In this document: piece by piece, positions 7,165 to 15,978 of the stretch
Layout of the letters: each line of letters opens with the position of its first letter
Position numbering within the stretch: the first letter of the stretch is position 1
Assembly: GCA_017617525.1 (NCBI GenBank)
Contig: JAFZWA010000051.1
Location: 1 to 49,538 of the forward strand
DNA from: Clostridiales bacterium
Lineage (GTDB): Bacteria; Bacillota; Clostridia; Saccharofermentanales; Saccharofermentanaceae
Direction: 5' to 3'
Length of the DNA: 49,538 nt
Notes under the pieces: model-generated
Told to the model about the DNA's origin: nothing
Databases searched by the model: none
What the model saw: the letters and a program-made list of their open reading frames with translations, nothing else
Program-made: the position numbers and the translations under genes

Positions 7165-8073
7165 TTACACCTCCTCTTTCTTCAGTGAGTTCTTGTGAGA
7201 GATGATCTCGGAAGTGAGATCCTTGTGGATGATGATCTCGCCTCTTCTTGTGGCCCAGCAGCCTGTGGAAATACCGACACCGAGTGTTGCCGGGTGATGC
7301 GCTGCCGCCTCGATATTTACGGAGAGGACAGTGTGGCTTCCGCCGAATCCCAAAGGAGCGATACCCAGGGAATCCAGGCCCTGCTGAAGTTCATCTTCGA
7401 GCTTGGCAACTTCCGGATACTGGCTTCTCGTGCCGATCGGACGGAGAAGTGCCTTCTTGGAAAGAACCGCGGATGTTGCGGCACAGGTGCCGAGACCGAT
7501 ACCGATGCAGAGCGGCGGGCAGGCATTTGCGCCCCAATCGAGGATCGTCTGATAAACGAACTTCTTGATCCCCTCGACGCCCTCGAGCGGCATCAGGACC
7601 TTGCTTCTGCCCGGAAGCGAGCATCCGCCGCCGGCCATATACATGCGAAGTCGCAGGTCGGAAGATCCCGGAACCAGTTCGTATTCAATATAAGGAGCAC
7701 CGTAGCCGGTGTTGTCGCCGGTATTGTGCTCGCCGAGCGGCTCAACGACATTCGGACGAAGCGGCGTCTGGAGCGTCGCATTTCGAGCGGCCTCAACAAG
7801 GACACTCTCGATCTCCGCCTGGTACGGGAACTCGGTTCCTACCTCGACAAAATACTGAAGAACACCTGTGTCCTGGCACAAAGGACGGTGCAGCTTCTTT
7901 GCGAGGGAAAGGTCCTCGATCATGCAGTCATACATGGTCTTCGCGTTGTCGATCGACTCGGTCTCACGAAGCTCGCGAAGTCTCTTCTCAACATCATCCG
8001 GCAGGTAAATGCCCGTCATTGCAGTGAAATCCTGCACGGTCTTAACAAACTGATTTCTTAATGCTTCTTCCAT
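7165..8073 (-). CDS. ttdA: L(+)-tartrate dehydratase alpha subunit (or class I fumarase N-terminal subunit)
   Basis: 302 residues, close to the 303 of E. coli TtdA. It binds the [4Fe-4S] cluster: candidate cysteines are in CQDTG (about residue 66), GGGCSLPGRSKVLMP (about 150) and STGCWATRRG (near 270). The MYMAGGGC and ISTGCWATRRGEIIIH blocks read more like tartrate dehydratase than fumarase, but the two cannot be separated safely by eye. AAGGAGG lies 3-4 bases before the ATG, and a good promoter overlaps the end of the upstream acyltransferase gene. Confidence 0.8.
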   Translation of the reverse strand: MEEALRNQFVKTVQDFTAMTGIYLPDDVEKRLRELRETESIDNAKTMYDCMIEDLSLAKKLHRPLCQDTGVLQYFVEVGTEFPYQAEIESVLVEAARNATLQTPLRPNVVEPLGEHNTGDNTGYGAPYIEYELVPGSSDLRLRMYMAGGGCSLPGRSKVLMPLEGVEGIKKFVYQTILDWGANACPPLCIGIGLGTCAATSAVLSKKALLRPIGTRSQYPEVAKLEDELQQGLDSLGIAPLGFGGSHTVLSVNIEAAAHHPATLGVGISTGCWATRRGEIIIHKDLTSEIISHKNSLKKEEV

Positions 8074-8117
8074 ACTGCCTCCTTGTGGTTACGTCATATG
8101 CGAAATAAGCAAAGAAA

Positions 8118-8146
8118 AGTATCCCACAAAAAGCGCTTTTATTCAA
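8118..8146 (-). promoter_or_regulatory. ttdAB promoter
   Basis: On the minus strand TTGAAT (8146-8141), a 17-base spacer and GATACT (8123-8118) form a promoter 45 bases before ttdA. The spacer holds the palindrome AAAAGCGCTTTT, a possible operator. The -35 box overlaps the last codons of the acyltransferase gene. Confidence 0.65.
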
Positions 8147-9402
8147 GTTTTCGAGCGTTTCTCCCGCTTCCTCCTGAAAAGCTCTTCCGCGGCGATTCGG
8201 GTCTTGGCGACGACGTCTTTTTTCTTCGGGAAACAGTAGTAGAGGATATCCTTTTTGCCGATACAGATCACATCGCCGATCTCATACCAGAAGTAGTCGG
8301 AATAAAGGCTGTAGTTTTCCTTCGGCGACTGCGTGTAGTGAAGCCGTCCGTCGCATCCGTCGAGCACGAATCCTTCTTCGTCGTGCGTGAGGTGTCCGGA
8401 CCCGACCATGTAGAGCGATTTAAAATCCACGATGATGCCGATATCCACATCCGTGTCGAGCTTGTACGTTCCATCCTCGATCTCTTTTTTCACGCACTCT
8501 CTTTCCCACGCGTACCAGTCCGGAATATGCGAAAAGCACTCGCCCACGAGCTGTCCATACTCATCCAGCTCCCACGTTTTTCCGCACGCGTGACACGTCA
8601 GCGTCGTTCCTTTTCCTTCCATCTTCCCTTCTTCTTTACAGCACGCGCACTTATACAAAATCCGGTGCAATCCGTCCGCGCGGAAAGGCTCGTCGATCTT
8701 GACCTGATTCTCTTTCTGCCAAGTAAAATAGTCGAAGGAAAATGCCTTGTCGAGGATCTCGTCGATCTCCTCGACAGACTTACTCTTCACCTCTTCTTTT
8801 GACAGAAGACACTCGAGCTGTGCGGTGACTTTCACCTTTCGTTTCTGAAGGTTATTGTAGAGCGGATCTCTCGCGAAAGATCCATATGTGGTGATCATGA
8901 GAACAGGAGCGTGAAGCGCCTTGAAAAGCACTCCCATCCTGCGTGGAAGCGGCGTCGCCGTACCGTCGAAAGAGTAGCTCGCTTCGGGGTACATCAGCAC
9001 CGAAGTCTTATTCATTCCGATCGCGTAGCGCATGTCAGTGATGAGCGAAATATCCGACACGAATTTCTGCGTCGGGATGCATCCGAGATTTCGCATCAGA
9101 CCTTCTTTTCCGACGAAGCCGTCCGACGTGCAGATGATGTTGTATCTTTTCGGGAACATGATCTTCGATGCGATCTCCAGATCGAGGAAACTGCTGTGAT
9201 TCATGAGGATCAGGAAAGGTCCTTTTCCCGCCTTATCCATATTCTTTTTCGTGTAGGAAAACTTCACGGAACAAAGGTCCGGGATCGCCGCCGTTCGCAT
9301 GACGAGGCTTAAGACGCGGCTCGGTTTTTTCGGTTTTTTGTGATCCGGGCGCGGCAGCTTCATGACCTGATCAAAGTCCATCTCACACTTTTTGATCTTC
9401 AT
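8143..9402 (-). CDS. PlsC-like acyltransferase with zinc-ribbon C-terminal extension
   Basis: 419 residues from the ATG at 9402, chosen because AGGGGG lies upstream; a longer start at 9462 lacks a site. The acyltransferase HX4D motif is NHSSFLD (H69, D74), followed by a substrate loop YPEASYSFDG near residue 157, as in 1-acylglycerol-3-phosphate acyltransferases that make phosphatidic acid. Family members are usually about 200-250 residues. Here about 170 extra residues carry a four-Cys ribbon (CACC...CHAC) near 275-305 and an all-beta tail. No membrane span is obvious. The extension's role is unknown; cytoplasmic face of the membrane is the likely location. Confidence 0.8.
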   Translation of the reverse strand: MKIKKCEMDFDQVMKLPRPDHKKPKKPSRVLSLVMRTAAIPDLCSVKFSYTKKNMDKAGKGPFLILMNHSSFLDLEIASKIMFPKRYNIICTSDGFVGKEGLMRNLGCIPTQKFVSDISLITDMRYAIGMNKTSVLMYPEASYSFDGTATPLPRRMGVLFKALHAPVLMITTYGSFARDPLYNNLQKRKVKVTAQLECLLSKEEVKSKSVEEIDEILDKAFSFDYFTWQKENQVKIDEPFRADGLHRILYKCACCKEEGKMEGKGTTLTCHACGKTWELDEYGQLVGECFSHIPDWYAWERECVKKEIEDGTYKLDTDVDIGIIVDFKSLYMVGSGHLTHDEEGFVLDGCDGRLHYTQSPKENYSLYSDYFWYEIGDVICIGKKDILYYCFPKKKDVVAKTRIAAEELFRRKREKRSKT

Positions 9403-9521
9403 CCGCCGTTCCCCCTTGACGTCGTGATCTCTCGCTCTCAAAAATATCGAACCTGAATTCATTATATCATGTAAGTTTTTGCGCTCGAATCTGTTAATAT
9501 GTACGAAGGAGGTAGCAAGGG

Positions 9522-10082
9522 ATGGACGACGCAGCTATCGTGCAGCTGTTTTGGGATCGAAGCGAAAAGGCGATCGAAGCCGTAACGAAAAAGTACGGCC
9601 GGTTCTGCCATGCGATCGCAATGAACATCCTCGGCAGCGCGCAGGACGCCGAAGAATGCGTCAACGACACATACCTTGCCACCTGGAATTCCATTCCGCC
9701 GAAGAGACCCTCCATCCTTCCGCCATTTCTCGGCAGGATCACGAGGAACCTCTCGATCAATCTTTACAAGAAGACCCACGCGGAAAAACGCGGCGGCGGA
9801 AACCTTCCACTTGTACTCGACGAATTAGGCGAAGTCATCGCGGGCGAAGAATCCGCTGACAGCGAGCTTTTCCGAAAAGAACTGCTCGAACAGATCAACG
9901 AATTCCTTTCGGAACTTCCTTCCGACAAGCGAAAGATCTTCGTATGCCGCTACTGGTACGCGGACAGCGTCAAAGACATCGCCGAGCGCATGAACATGAC
10001 GGAGAATAACGTCTCCGTCTCGCTGAATCGTATGAGGAATCAGCTTCGTACGAAACTTCTGGAAGGAGGACTGATCTCATGA
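9522..10082 (+). CDS. ECF-type RNA polymerase sigma factor
   Basis: 186 residues. Region 2 (about 15-80) includes AQDAEECVNDTYLATWNSIPP and the -10-binding helix LPPFLGRITRNLSINLYKK; region 4 (about 125-180) is a helix-turn-helix, ELPSDKRKIFVCRYWY...SVKDIAERMNMTENNVSVSL. AAGGAGG is 10-11 bases before the ATG. It overlaps the downstream anti-sigma gene by 4 bases (ATGA), the usual pairing that holds the sigma factor inactive until an envelope signal releases it. Target promoters cannot be read here. Confidence 0.9.
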   Translation: MDDAAIVQLFWDRSEKAIEAVTKKYGRFCHAIAMNILGSAQDAEECVNDTYLATWNSIPPKRPSILPPFLGRITRNLSINLYKKTHAEKRGGGNLPLVLDELGEVIAGEESADSELFRKELLEQINEFLSELPSDKRKIFVCRYWYADSVKDIAERMNMTENNVSVSLNRMRNQLRTKLLEGGLIS

Positions 10083-10942
10083 CCGGAAAAGATCTTTTCG
10101 AGATCATCTCGGATATCGACGACAATTACATCAATGAAGCACACGAAGAAGACTATTCGGCTCTCGATGCTTCCTCTTCAAAAGCACCTGTCTCGGCCGC
10201 TTCCGTGAAGCGCGCGAAACTGATCCGTTTCGTGCTTCCGACAGTAGCCGGTATCGCCGCGATCGCGATCGCTGTTTTCGGACTTTGGAAAGCAGGGATC
10301 ATCGGCGGAAAGAAGGATCTGATCAAACAGCAGTGTGATAGCGCCATCGTCGTCACCGGCGCGATCGATCCGGATCCGACCACGCCTGCCACAACTATGC
10401 CCATGAGTACGGGAGATATTACGACGACAACTGAAGGCATAGAACCACATGCCAGTGCGCAATGCAGTACCATCGCCGACTTCATCGAACCGACCGGAAA
10501 CGAAACGGACACCAACGGAGATCCGATCGTTATCATCGACACGGATGTCAGCTCTCTTGTCAACCTGACAGTTTCGTATCCGCCCGATGTCTCGTTCTAC
10601 GAAGATGGCAGTAGTGACGTTACCGAATTAGATGTAGTTCTCACGAACGTTGGTGATCATCCGCTTTATTACGAGAATGAATTCACTCTCTGCGTCAAAA
10701 ACGAAAATGGAGACGTCGTGCCTGTCGCCGCGTTTGTCAATGAGGGCGAAAACCGCTTGAACTGTTATGTCGGTCCGTCGGAATCCATTTCTATAATCCT
10801 GGATATTCACGATACTTATTCGCTTGATCCGGGAACGTATCTGCTCGTCGTTAACGTGCAGTATTTCGACGGAGAGATCGGCGACATCGATTCCGCAACG
10901 CTTCTCGAAAAATACACTATCGCGGGTGAGTTCAACATCTGA
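10079..10942 (+). CDS. Membrane anti-sigma factor with extracytoplasmic Ig-like domain
   Basis: 287 residues. The N-terminus (FEIISDIDDNYINEAHEEDY) resembles the cytoplasmic segment of Firmicutes ECF anti-sigma factors; there is no zinc HCC motif. One membrane span lies at about 50-72. A Thr/Pro-rich linker leads to a beta-rich domain (about 155-287: LDVVLTNVGDHPLYYENEFTL, LDPGTYLLVVNV) that looks like a diverged version of the Ig-like domain in the next gene. It ends YTIAGEFNI, matching YRIAAEFDL in that neighbour. Role as the sigma inhibitor is inferred from gene order and topology. Confidence 0.75.
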   Translation: MTGKDLFEIISDIDDNYINEAHEEDYSALDASSSKAPVSAASVKRAKLIRFVLPTVAGIAAIAIAVFGLWKAGIIGGKKDLIKQQCDSAIVVTGAIDPDPTTPATTMPMSTGDITTTTEGIEPHASAQCSTIADFIEPTGNETDTNGDPIVIIDTDVSSLVNLTVSYPPDVSFYEDGSSDVTELDVVLTNVGDHPLYYENEFTLCVKNENGDVVPVAAFVNEGENRLNCYVGPSESISIILDIHDTYSLDPGTYLLVVNVQYFDGEIGDIDSATLLEKYTIAGEFNI

Positions 10943-10977
10943 TAGAATGAAGAAAAACGACGAAAGGGGCGCTGCTC

Positions 10978-11487
10978 ATGAATAAGAAAAAGATGCTGAT
11001 CTTTGTGCTCGCGGCGCTTGTTCTCCTCTTCGCGCTTTACGCGGTATATCTCAAATTCTGGAAAAAGCCGTCTTTTTCCACTGTATCGCCTTACGTGATC
11101 ACAGACACAGAAAAGCTGTCACTTGAGGTTTCCGTGGAGTTGCTCTCTGACGACAGAGCCGAGCTCACGATCACAAACAACCACAGCTCCAACACTCTCG
11201 AGATTCCGGCACCTTACAGCCTCGAGTATCTGGATGACGGTGTCTGGTATGACGTCCCGTTTTATGAACACGATGGCATTACACAGATCTTCAGCCACGA
11301 CATCTCCTCGATCAATCCCGGCGGATCGTTCACTCAGGTCGTTTTTCTGGACGGGTACGTGAAACATCCTTCCGGACACTATCGCATCACAAAATCAGTC
11401 ACCATCGTCGGAGAGATCCTAAGTGATCCCGACCAGGGCGACGGGATCAGAACAGATTATCGCATCGCAGCGGAATTCGATCTGTAA
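10978..11487 (+). CDS. Membrane-anchored Ig-like domain protein
   Basis: 169 residues: an N-terminal span (about 6-25) followed by an extracytoplasmic beta-sandwich. Segments such as LTITNNHSSNTLEIPAPYSLEYLDDGVWYDVPF and PSGHYRITKSV fit the bacterial Ig-like family often called Big_14, here split by strand: LTITNN, then LEYLDDGVWYDVPF, then HPSGHYRI. GAAAGGGG lies upstream. It lies 35 bases after the anti-sigma gene and shares its C-terminal signature, so it may be part of the same sensing module. No catalytic motif is seen. Confidence 0.7.
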   Translation: MNKKKMLIFVLAALVLLFALYAVYLKFWKKPSFSTVSPYVITDTEKLSLEVSVELLSDDRAELTITNNHSSNTLEIPAPYSLEYLDDGVWYDVPFYEHDGITQIFSHDISSINPGGSFTQVVFLDGYVKHPSGHYRITKSVTIVGEILSDPDQGDGIRTDYRIAAEFDL

Positions 11488-11520
11488 CGATCACGCGCCG
11501 ACTCTTGCGCCTTAAAACCT

Positions 11521-14451
11521 TTAAACGCGAAACGTCTCCTGCGGACCGAGATACGAGTCTGAAGGCGCTTTTCCCTTCTCGAAAAGCACCAGTTTCGTCA
11601 GCACAAAGTTCGGGCTGATCGCGGAGATCTCGATCGTGTTCTTTCCTTCTTTCAGATCCAGATCGACTTCGGTAACGCGAAGGTTATCGAGTACGCCTTT
11701 TTTCCAGAGTTCCTGTTCATCTCCGATCGCGAATCCGTCGGGGATCATGTTGACCTTTTTCAGTCTTCCGCCGTTACTTCCTACACCGACGAAAAGCTCC
11801 ATCAGACGTGTATTCGGATTGCTCGGATTCGTCATCAGACGAAGCGTGTATTTTCCATCCTTCGGAACGCTCACCTGATACATCAGAGTCGGTGCGTCTC
11901 CTGCCTTTTTAAACGTCACATCCTGCGGGTAGGCCTTCATTGCGGAAAGCCCTCTGTTGTAGTCCGGGATCACTTCGAATCTGCCGACTTTTCCCGGGAT
12001 GTTTTCGGTATAGTTTTCCGCGTCGATCGCGATGAATTCCGGCGCGATTCTCTCAAGAGATTTCATCACATCTGCGCTCTTTTTCAGCGGTACTCTTACC
12101 TCGATAAAAGCATCTGCTCCGAAGCGCACGATGATCTTTACTTCCGTGTTTTTCTTCGGCATTTTCGTTCTGTCGATCTTTACTTTCAAAGTCTTTTTCG
12201 AACGCGGTGATACCGTACCTGATGCAGGTGTGATCGTAAGACAGTTCGAGTCGCACTCGATCGTGTAGGAGATCTTCTTATCGCATCCGGTACTCAGCTC
12301 GATCTTTCCTTCTGTTGCGCAAGGATCGAGGAAAGAAGGAAGGACAAGTGCTTTTCGCGTCCAGAAATAACCTTCCGAGAATTGTTCCGTGCCCGGGATC
12401 GTCACGATCAGGCGGTCCTTGTTTCCGGGCATAAATGTATGCACGACCGGATACTGGCAGCCTTCTTCACACCAGTTCTTAAAGCCGATGTGCTCCGAAA
12501 GGCCCATCCCGTACCACATGCCGCCGTGGATCATGTGAAGCTCGTCCACCAGAGCCTGATCGAATTCCAGGCACGCGTTGATCTTCTCCGCGAGTGCCAT
12601 CGCGTATGTGCTTCCGATCTTCGCGTAAGCGTGATTCTGCGTAGTATAAAGCCACATCTTCTGCACGTTGAGATTCGCCATCAGCGGCAGATAAACGAGC
12701 TCGTAGAAACGGTACGACACGTTTCCGGAAAGCTTGGAGTAAAGACTTTCCGTCGTGCTCATCAGCTTCTCGATCATCGCGAGCATCTCTTCGGTTTCTT
12801 CAAACGCGAACGGCACATATACTTCGTCGTTCATGGCCTCGGTGCGGCGCGCAGACGTGATCCTGGTATATCCGAGCAGAAGATCCTTGACCTGCTTTTT
12901 CTGAGAGGCCGAAAGTGTTGTTCCGAAGTATTTCTCGACGAAAAGCTTCGTGTATTCGTGCGCGGCATTCTTATTGGAAGTGCCCCATTTATCGAAATCG
13001 TAAGCGAGATCGAGGAAGAACGAAAGCGGATATTCGGTGCTGAAAATGTCACCGACATTTACGATCCAGAGCTCTCTGATGCCGCAGTCATACGCGGTCG
13101 TCATCTGCTCCCAGACCTTCGGAAGATGTGAAGTGTTGAACCACTCGTAAGAGATCGGATAGCCGTGATAATCGAAGTGGTAGTACATGCCGTAACCGCC
13201 CTTGTGATCGCGCATTTCCCGGGTCGGCACAGTACGGAGATTTCCGTAGTTATCGTCGCAGAGCATGAGCGTCACGCCCTCAAGTTCCGGATCACCCTGA
13301 AGTCCCGGCGTCTTCTCGTCACCGTAGAAATACGGCTCGACTTCCTTATAGAGCGCGAGCATTCTCGGCACCTCGTCGAGGTCCTTGTTGACGTACTTTT
13401 TGATCAGGCGGTTCTGCGTCTTTAAGACTTTTCTCAGAAGATCAATGTTGTCCTTAAGCGTCGCTTCCTTGCCCATGATGGCCGTGTCCGCCTCGCCGCG
13501 CATGCCGACGGTGATGACGTTTTCAAACTTGCCGCTTCGGATCAAGCCGTCTTCCCAGAACTTCGTGATGCCCTTCTCGTTGCTGAGGAAATTCCAGGCA
13601 TCGCCGTAGATCGATCCCGGTCCGCGCAGATATCTGTACTCCTCGCCCTGACGCAGGCACGGCTCGTGATGGGACATGCCCATGACGACACCAAGCTCGT
13701 CAGCGAGTTCCGCGCTCGCAAGTCCCGGACCGTCGTTCGGGAAGATCGCCGACCACATCGCCGGCCACATGTAGTTGCCCTTGAGGCGCAAAAGCAGCTC
13801 GAAAACATGCTCGTAGCATTTACTGTTAAACCCGCCGAAGCGCTTGTTGCACCAGTTTCCGAATGCCGGCCACTCGTCGTTGATGAAGAATCCGCGGAAC
13901 CTTACCGAAGGCTCCTTGGAGATGAATTCGTATTTTCCGGGGATCGTAAACTCCGTTTTTCTTTCGGGCTTAACGTCCAGCCAGTCGATGAACGGCGATA
14001 CCCCGAGCTTTTCCGACAGCGCGAAGAGTCCGTAGATCGTGCCTCTTTTATCCGATCCCGCGATCAGAAGCGCCGCCTTATTCTTCGGCAAAAGCACTTT
14101 TCCCGGGAGTTTTTCGATGACTTTATGAAGATATACTTCACGCTTCCCGGAGATCACAGAAAGGTCGATCAGACCTGATCTTTCAAGATTTGTAAGAATG
14201 TTACTCGATTTGGCGGACTTCTTTTCAGCTCTGTTTTTGTCCATCAGGACGATGATCGGATACTCGATCTTAGATGATGCCTTTTCGGGAAGCTCGTTTA
14301 TATCGTAGACCTCCGGCGATGCGCCGAAGACTGCTTTCATGTCGCTTTGGATCTTTTCCGCGATCCTATAAATACCGGAAGGCAGCCCTCCGTCGATCAG
14401 GAGCGCTGCCTTTCCGTCTTTAATGATCTTTGTTGATAATTGAAACTGCAT
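11521..14451 (-). CDS. GH115 alpha-glucuronidase-like glycoside hydrolase
   Basis: 976 residues. GH115 enzymes remove (4-O-methyl)glucuronic acid side chains from xylan. Family blocks are RGFFINDEWPAFGNW (about 190), FNSKCYEHVFELLLRLKGNY, the WPAMWSAIFPNDGPG run, MGMSHHEPC and DCGIRELWIVNVGDI. A C-terminal beta-sandwich typical of full-length GH115 follows from about 780. There is no signal peptide, so it should act on imported oligosaccharides inside the cell. A GTG nine bases upstream (14460) is an alternative start; the only nearby ribosome binding site is AAAAGGA, better spaced for the ATG. Convergent with the Ig-like gene; a weak GCGC stem lies in the gap. Confidence 0.9.
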   Translation of the reverse strand: MQFQLSTKIIKDGKAALLIDGGLPSGIYRIAEKIQSDMKAVFGASPEVYDINELPEKASSKIEYPIIVLMDKNRAEKKSAKSSNILTNLERSGLIDLSVISGKREVYLHKVIEKLPGKVLLPKNKAALLIAGSDKRGTIYGLFALSEKLGVSPFIDWLDVKPERKTEFTIPGKYEFISKEPSVRFRGFFINDEWPAFGNWCNKRFGGFNSKCYEHVFELLLRLKGNYMWPAMWSAIFPNDGPGLASAELADELGVVMGMSHHEPCLRQGEEYRYLRGPGSIYGDAWNFLSNEKGITKFWEDGLIRSGKFENVITVGMRGEADTAIMGKEATLKDNIDLLRKVLKTQNRLIKKYVNKDLDEVPRMLALYKEVEPYFYGDEKTPGLQGDPELEGVTLMLCDDNYGNLRTVPTREMRDHKGGYGMYYHFDYHGYPISYEWFNTSHLPKVWEQMTTAYDCGIRELWIVNVGDIFSTEYPLSFFLDLAYDFDKWGTSNKNAAHEYTKLFVEKYFGTTLSASQKKQVKDLLLGYTRITSARRTEAMNDEVYVPFAFEETEEMLAMIEKLMSTTESLYSKLSGNVSYRFYELVYLPLMANLNVQKMWLYTTQNHAYAKIGSTYAMALAEKINACLEFDQALVDELHMIHGGMWYGMGLSEHIGFKNWCEEGCQYPVVHTFMPGNKDRLIVTIPGTEQFSEGYFWTRKALVLPSFLDPCATEGKIELSTGCDKKISYTIECDSNCLTITPASGTVSPRSKKTLKVKIDRTKMPKKNTEVKIIVRFGADAFIEVRVPLKKSADVMKSLERIAPEFIAIDAENYTENIPGKVGRFEVIPDYNRGLSAMKAYPQDVTFKKAGDAPTLMYQVSVPKDGKYTLRLMTNPSNPNTRLMELFVGVGSNGGRLKKVNMIPDGFAIGDEQELWKKGVLDNLRVTEVDLDLKEGKNTIEISAISPNFVLTKLVLFEKGKAPSDSYLGPQETFRV

Positions 14452-14495
14452 GGGAAGCACCGGTCCTTTTCATACTTCCATACAAGTATATCACA

Positions 14496-15752
14496 TTACT
14501 GCCACCTTCTGGAAAGCCCCGGCCCTCTTTCGATCGCCATATTTTGAATGTCCGGCGCGGGGTCGAGTTTGGTCAGTTCATTGTAAAGGAGAGAGATCTT
14601 CTTTCTTACCGAAACCGCGTCCGCCTCATGGCCGAGGATCTGATCCGCTGTCGTGGATGCCTGATCACGATAGACCCGGATCGTGTTTTCGATCTTGTAG
14701 ATCTCGTTGAGCTTCCTCTTCAGATAGATGCAGTAGCCCACAACTCCAAGTCCCGGAAGAACGATCAGCGCGATGAGAAATCCCCAAAGTCCCGACTTGT
14801 TTTCTTTTTTCTTCGTGGTCGCGTCGTCATCCTTACTTGACTTCGAGGACTTCTTCGATGACTTCTTCGTGGAAGTATCATCGTCTGTCACTTCATGCAC
14901 GATCGATCCCCATGCATCCGCGGTAAACCTGTCTACTTCCTGACTCGCGGAATTCAGTTCGATCTGCTGATCGGAAGTAAGTTCGTAATTCTGGTACAAG
15001 TAACCGTACAGCGCGTCATCGTACTTCGGGGGAGCGTAATTGTAGTTATAATCAAGGGTGTTTTTATTCTTTGTCGCCGTCGCTTTTGTCGTCGAGTTGC
15101 CGCTCGTCAGTGAAAGCGCCATGATCCCCACAAGAATGCACCATACGATGTAGATCACGATCGCCGCGACCATCATATCCTTCGGATGTACGGACACTTC
15201 CGTCTTCTTGTCGCCGATATCCACATAAGAGTTCGTCTGCGCGTTTTTAAACTGCTGGATCTTCTTGACCTGAAGCTTCCTCTGGTTTCTGCTTTTCGTG
15301 ATGCTCATGATCACTTCTTTGTACTCTTTACCCGCGGCGACAAGTTCTCTCAGCTTGGAAAAATAGTCTATGCCTTTGCTTTCGGAAGCAACGATCGCCT
15401 TGTCGATCTCCTGATCGATCTTGGAAAAATTCAATGTGCGAAGACGGTTCGGATCACGGAATTCCTGCATGCTCTTGGCATTGGCGGCGATCATGACCTT
15501 ACCGCGAAGCGCGACAAAATTGTGCGGCTCTTTCGCGAGCATGAAATCATAAGCCTCAGCGGCAGATTTGTATTCACCGGCCTTCATCGAACGTTCGGCG
15601 CGCTCGAGTACGTCATCCTCACGGAAGTATTCGTAGTCGTATGTCACGCCGCAGAACGGGCACTCGTAGATCTGCAGCTCGGTATTGATCCGAAGCTGTC
15701 CTGCGCATGTCGGGCATGTATGTTTTTTCATGTTTTGGATGTTGTTGGTCAC
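14496..15752 (-). CDS. Zinc-ribbon, TPR-like membrane protein
   Basis: 418 residues from a GTG start at 15752, chosen because AAGGAGG is 8 bases upstream; an upstream in-frame start has no site. A four-Cys ribbon is at C13, C16, C31 and C34, followed by a short TPR-like helical region (about 45-90), a span at about 193-218, a Lys/Ser/Asp-rich low-complexity stretch, and a second span at about 322-345 before a coiled C-terminus. The middle segment (Y/N-rich) would lie outside the cell if both spans cross. Function unknown. It lies directly upstream of GH115 on the same strand. Confidence 0.75.
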   Translation of the reverse strand: MTNNIQNMKKHTCPTCAGQLRINTELQIYECPFCGVTYDYEYFREDDVLERAERSMKAGEYKSAAEAYDFMLAKEPHNFVALRGKVMIAANAKSMQEFRDPNRLRTLNFSKIDQEIDKAIVASESKGIDYFSKLRELVAAGKEYKEVIMSITKSRNQRKLQVKKIQQFKNAQTNSYVDIGDKKTEVSVHPKDMMVAAIVIYIVWCILVGIMALSLTSGNSTTKATATKNKNTLDYNYNYAPPKYDDALYGYLYQNYELTSDQQIELNSASQEVDRFTADAWGSIVHEVTDDDTSTKKSSKKSSKSSKDDDATTKKKENKSGLWGFLIALIVLPGLGVVGYCIYLKRKLNEIYKIENTIRVYRDQASTTADQILGHEADAVSVRKKISLLYNELTKLDPAPDIQNMAIERGPGLSRRWQ

Positions 15753-15772
15753 GATGACATCCTCCTTATGAC

Positions 15773-15801
15773 AATATACTAATTTCACGGGCTCTTTTCA
15801 A
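15773..15801 (-). promoter_or_regulatory. Promoter of the zinc-ribbon membrane protein gene
   Basis: On the minus strand TTGAAA (15801-15796), 17 bases, TATATT (15778-15773); the -10 box lies only 20 bases from the GTG start and 6 from the ribosome binding site, giving a very short leader. Confidence 0.7.
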
Positions 15802-15915
15802 CAAGAGCGTGCCTTCGGAATTACTGTTTTCTATTTGCGCTTCCGTCTGCAATTAGAGGCTGTACGAGCTTTTTGGAAGCGGTTTCCGCGCGAAAAGCAC
15901 CTGTCGATTTTCGCA

Positions 15916-15924
15916 TGGTATAAT
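15916..15924 (+). promoter_or_regulatory. Extended -10 promoter of the two-component system
   Basis: TGGTATAAT is an extended -10 element 55 bases before the response regulator start. No good -35 is seen; a copy of the dispersed word AAAAGCAC (15893-15900) covers roughly the -35 position. Confidence 0.55.
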
Positions 15925-15978
15925 GAGTTCAGATCAATGGCGCAGAAATTCATGCGCGTGGGGTGACAAGGAGATAGT

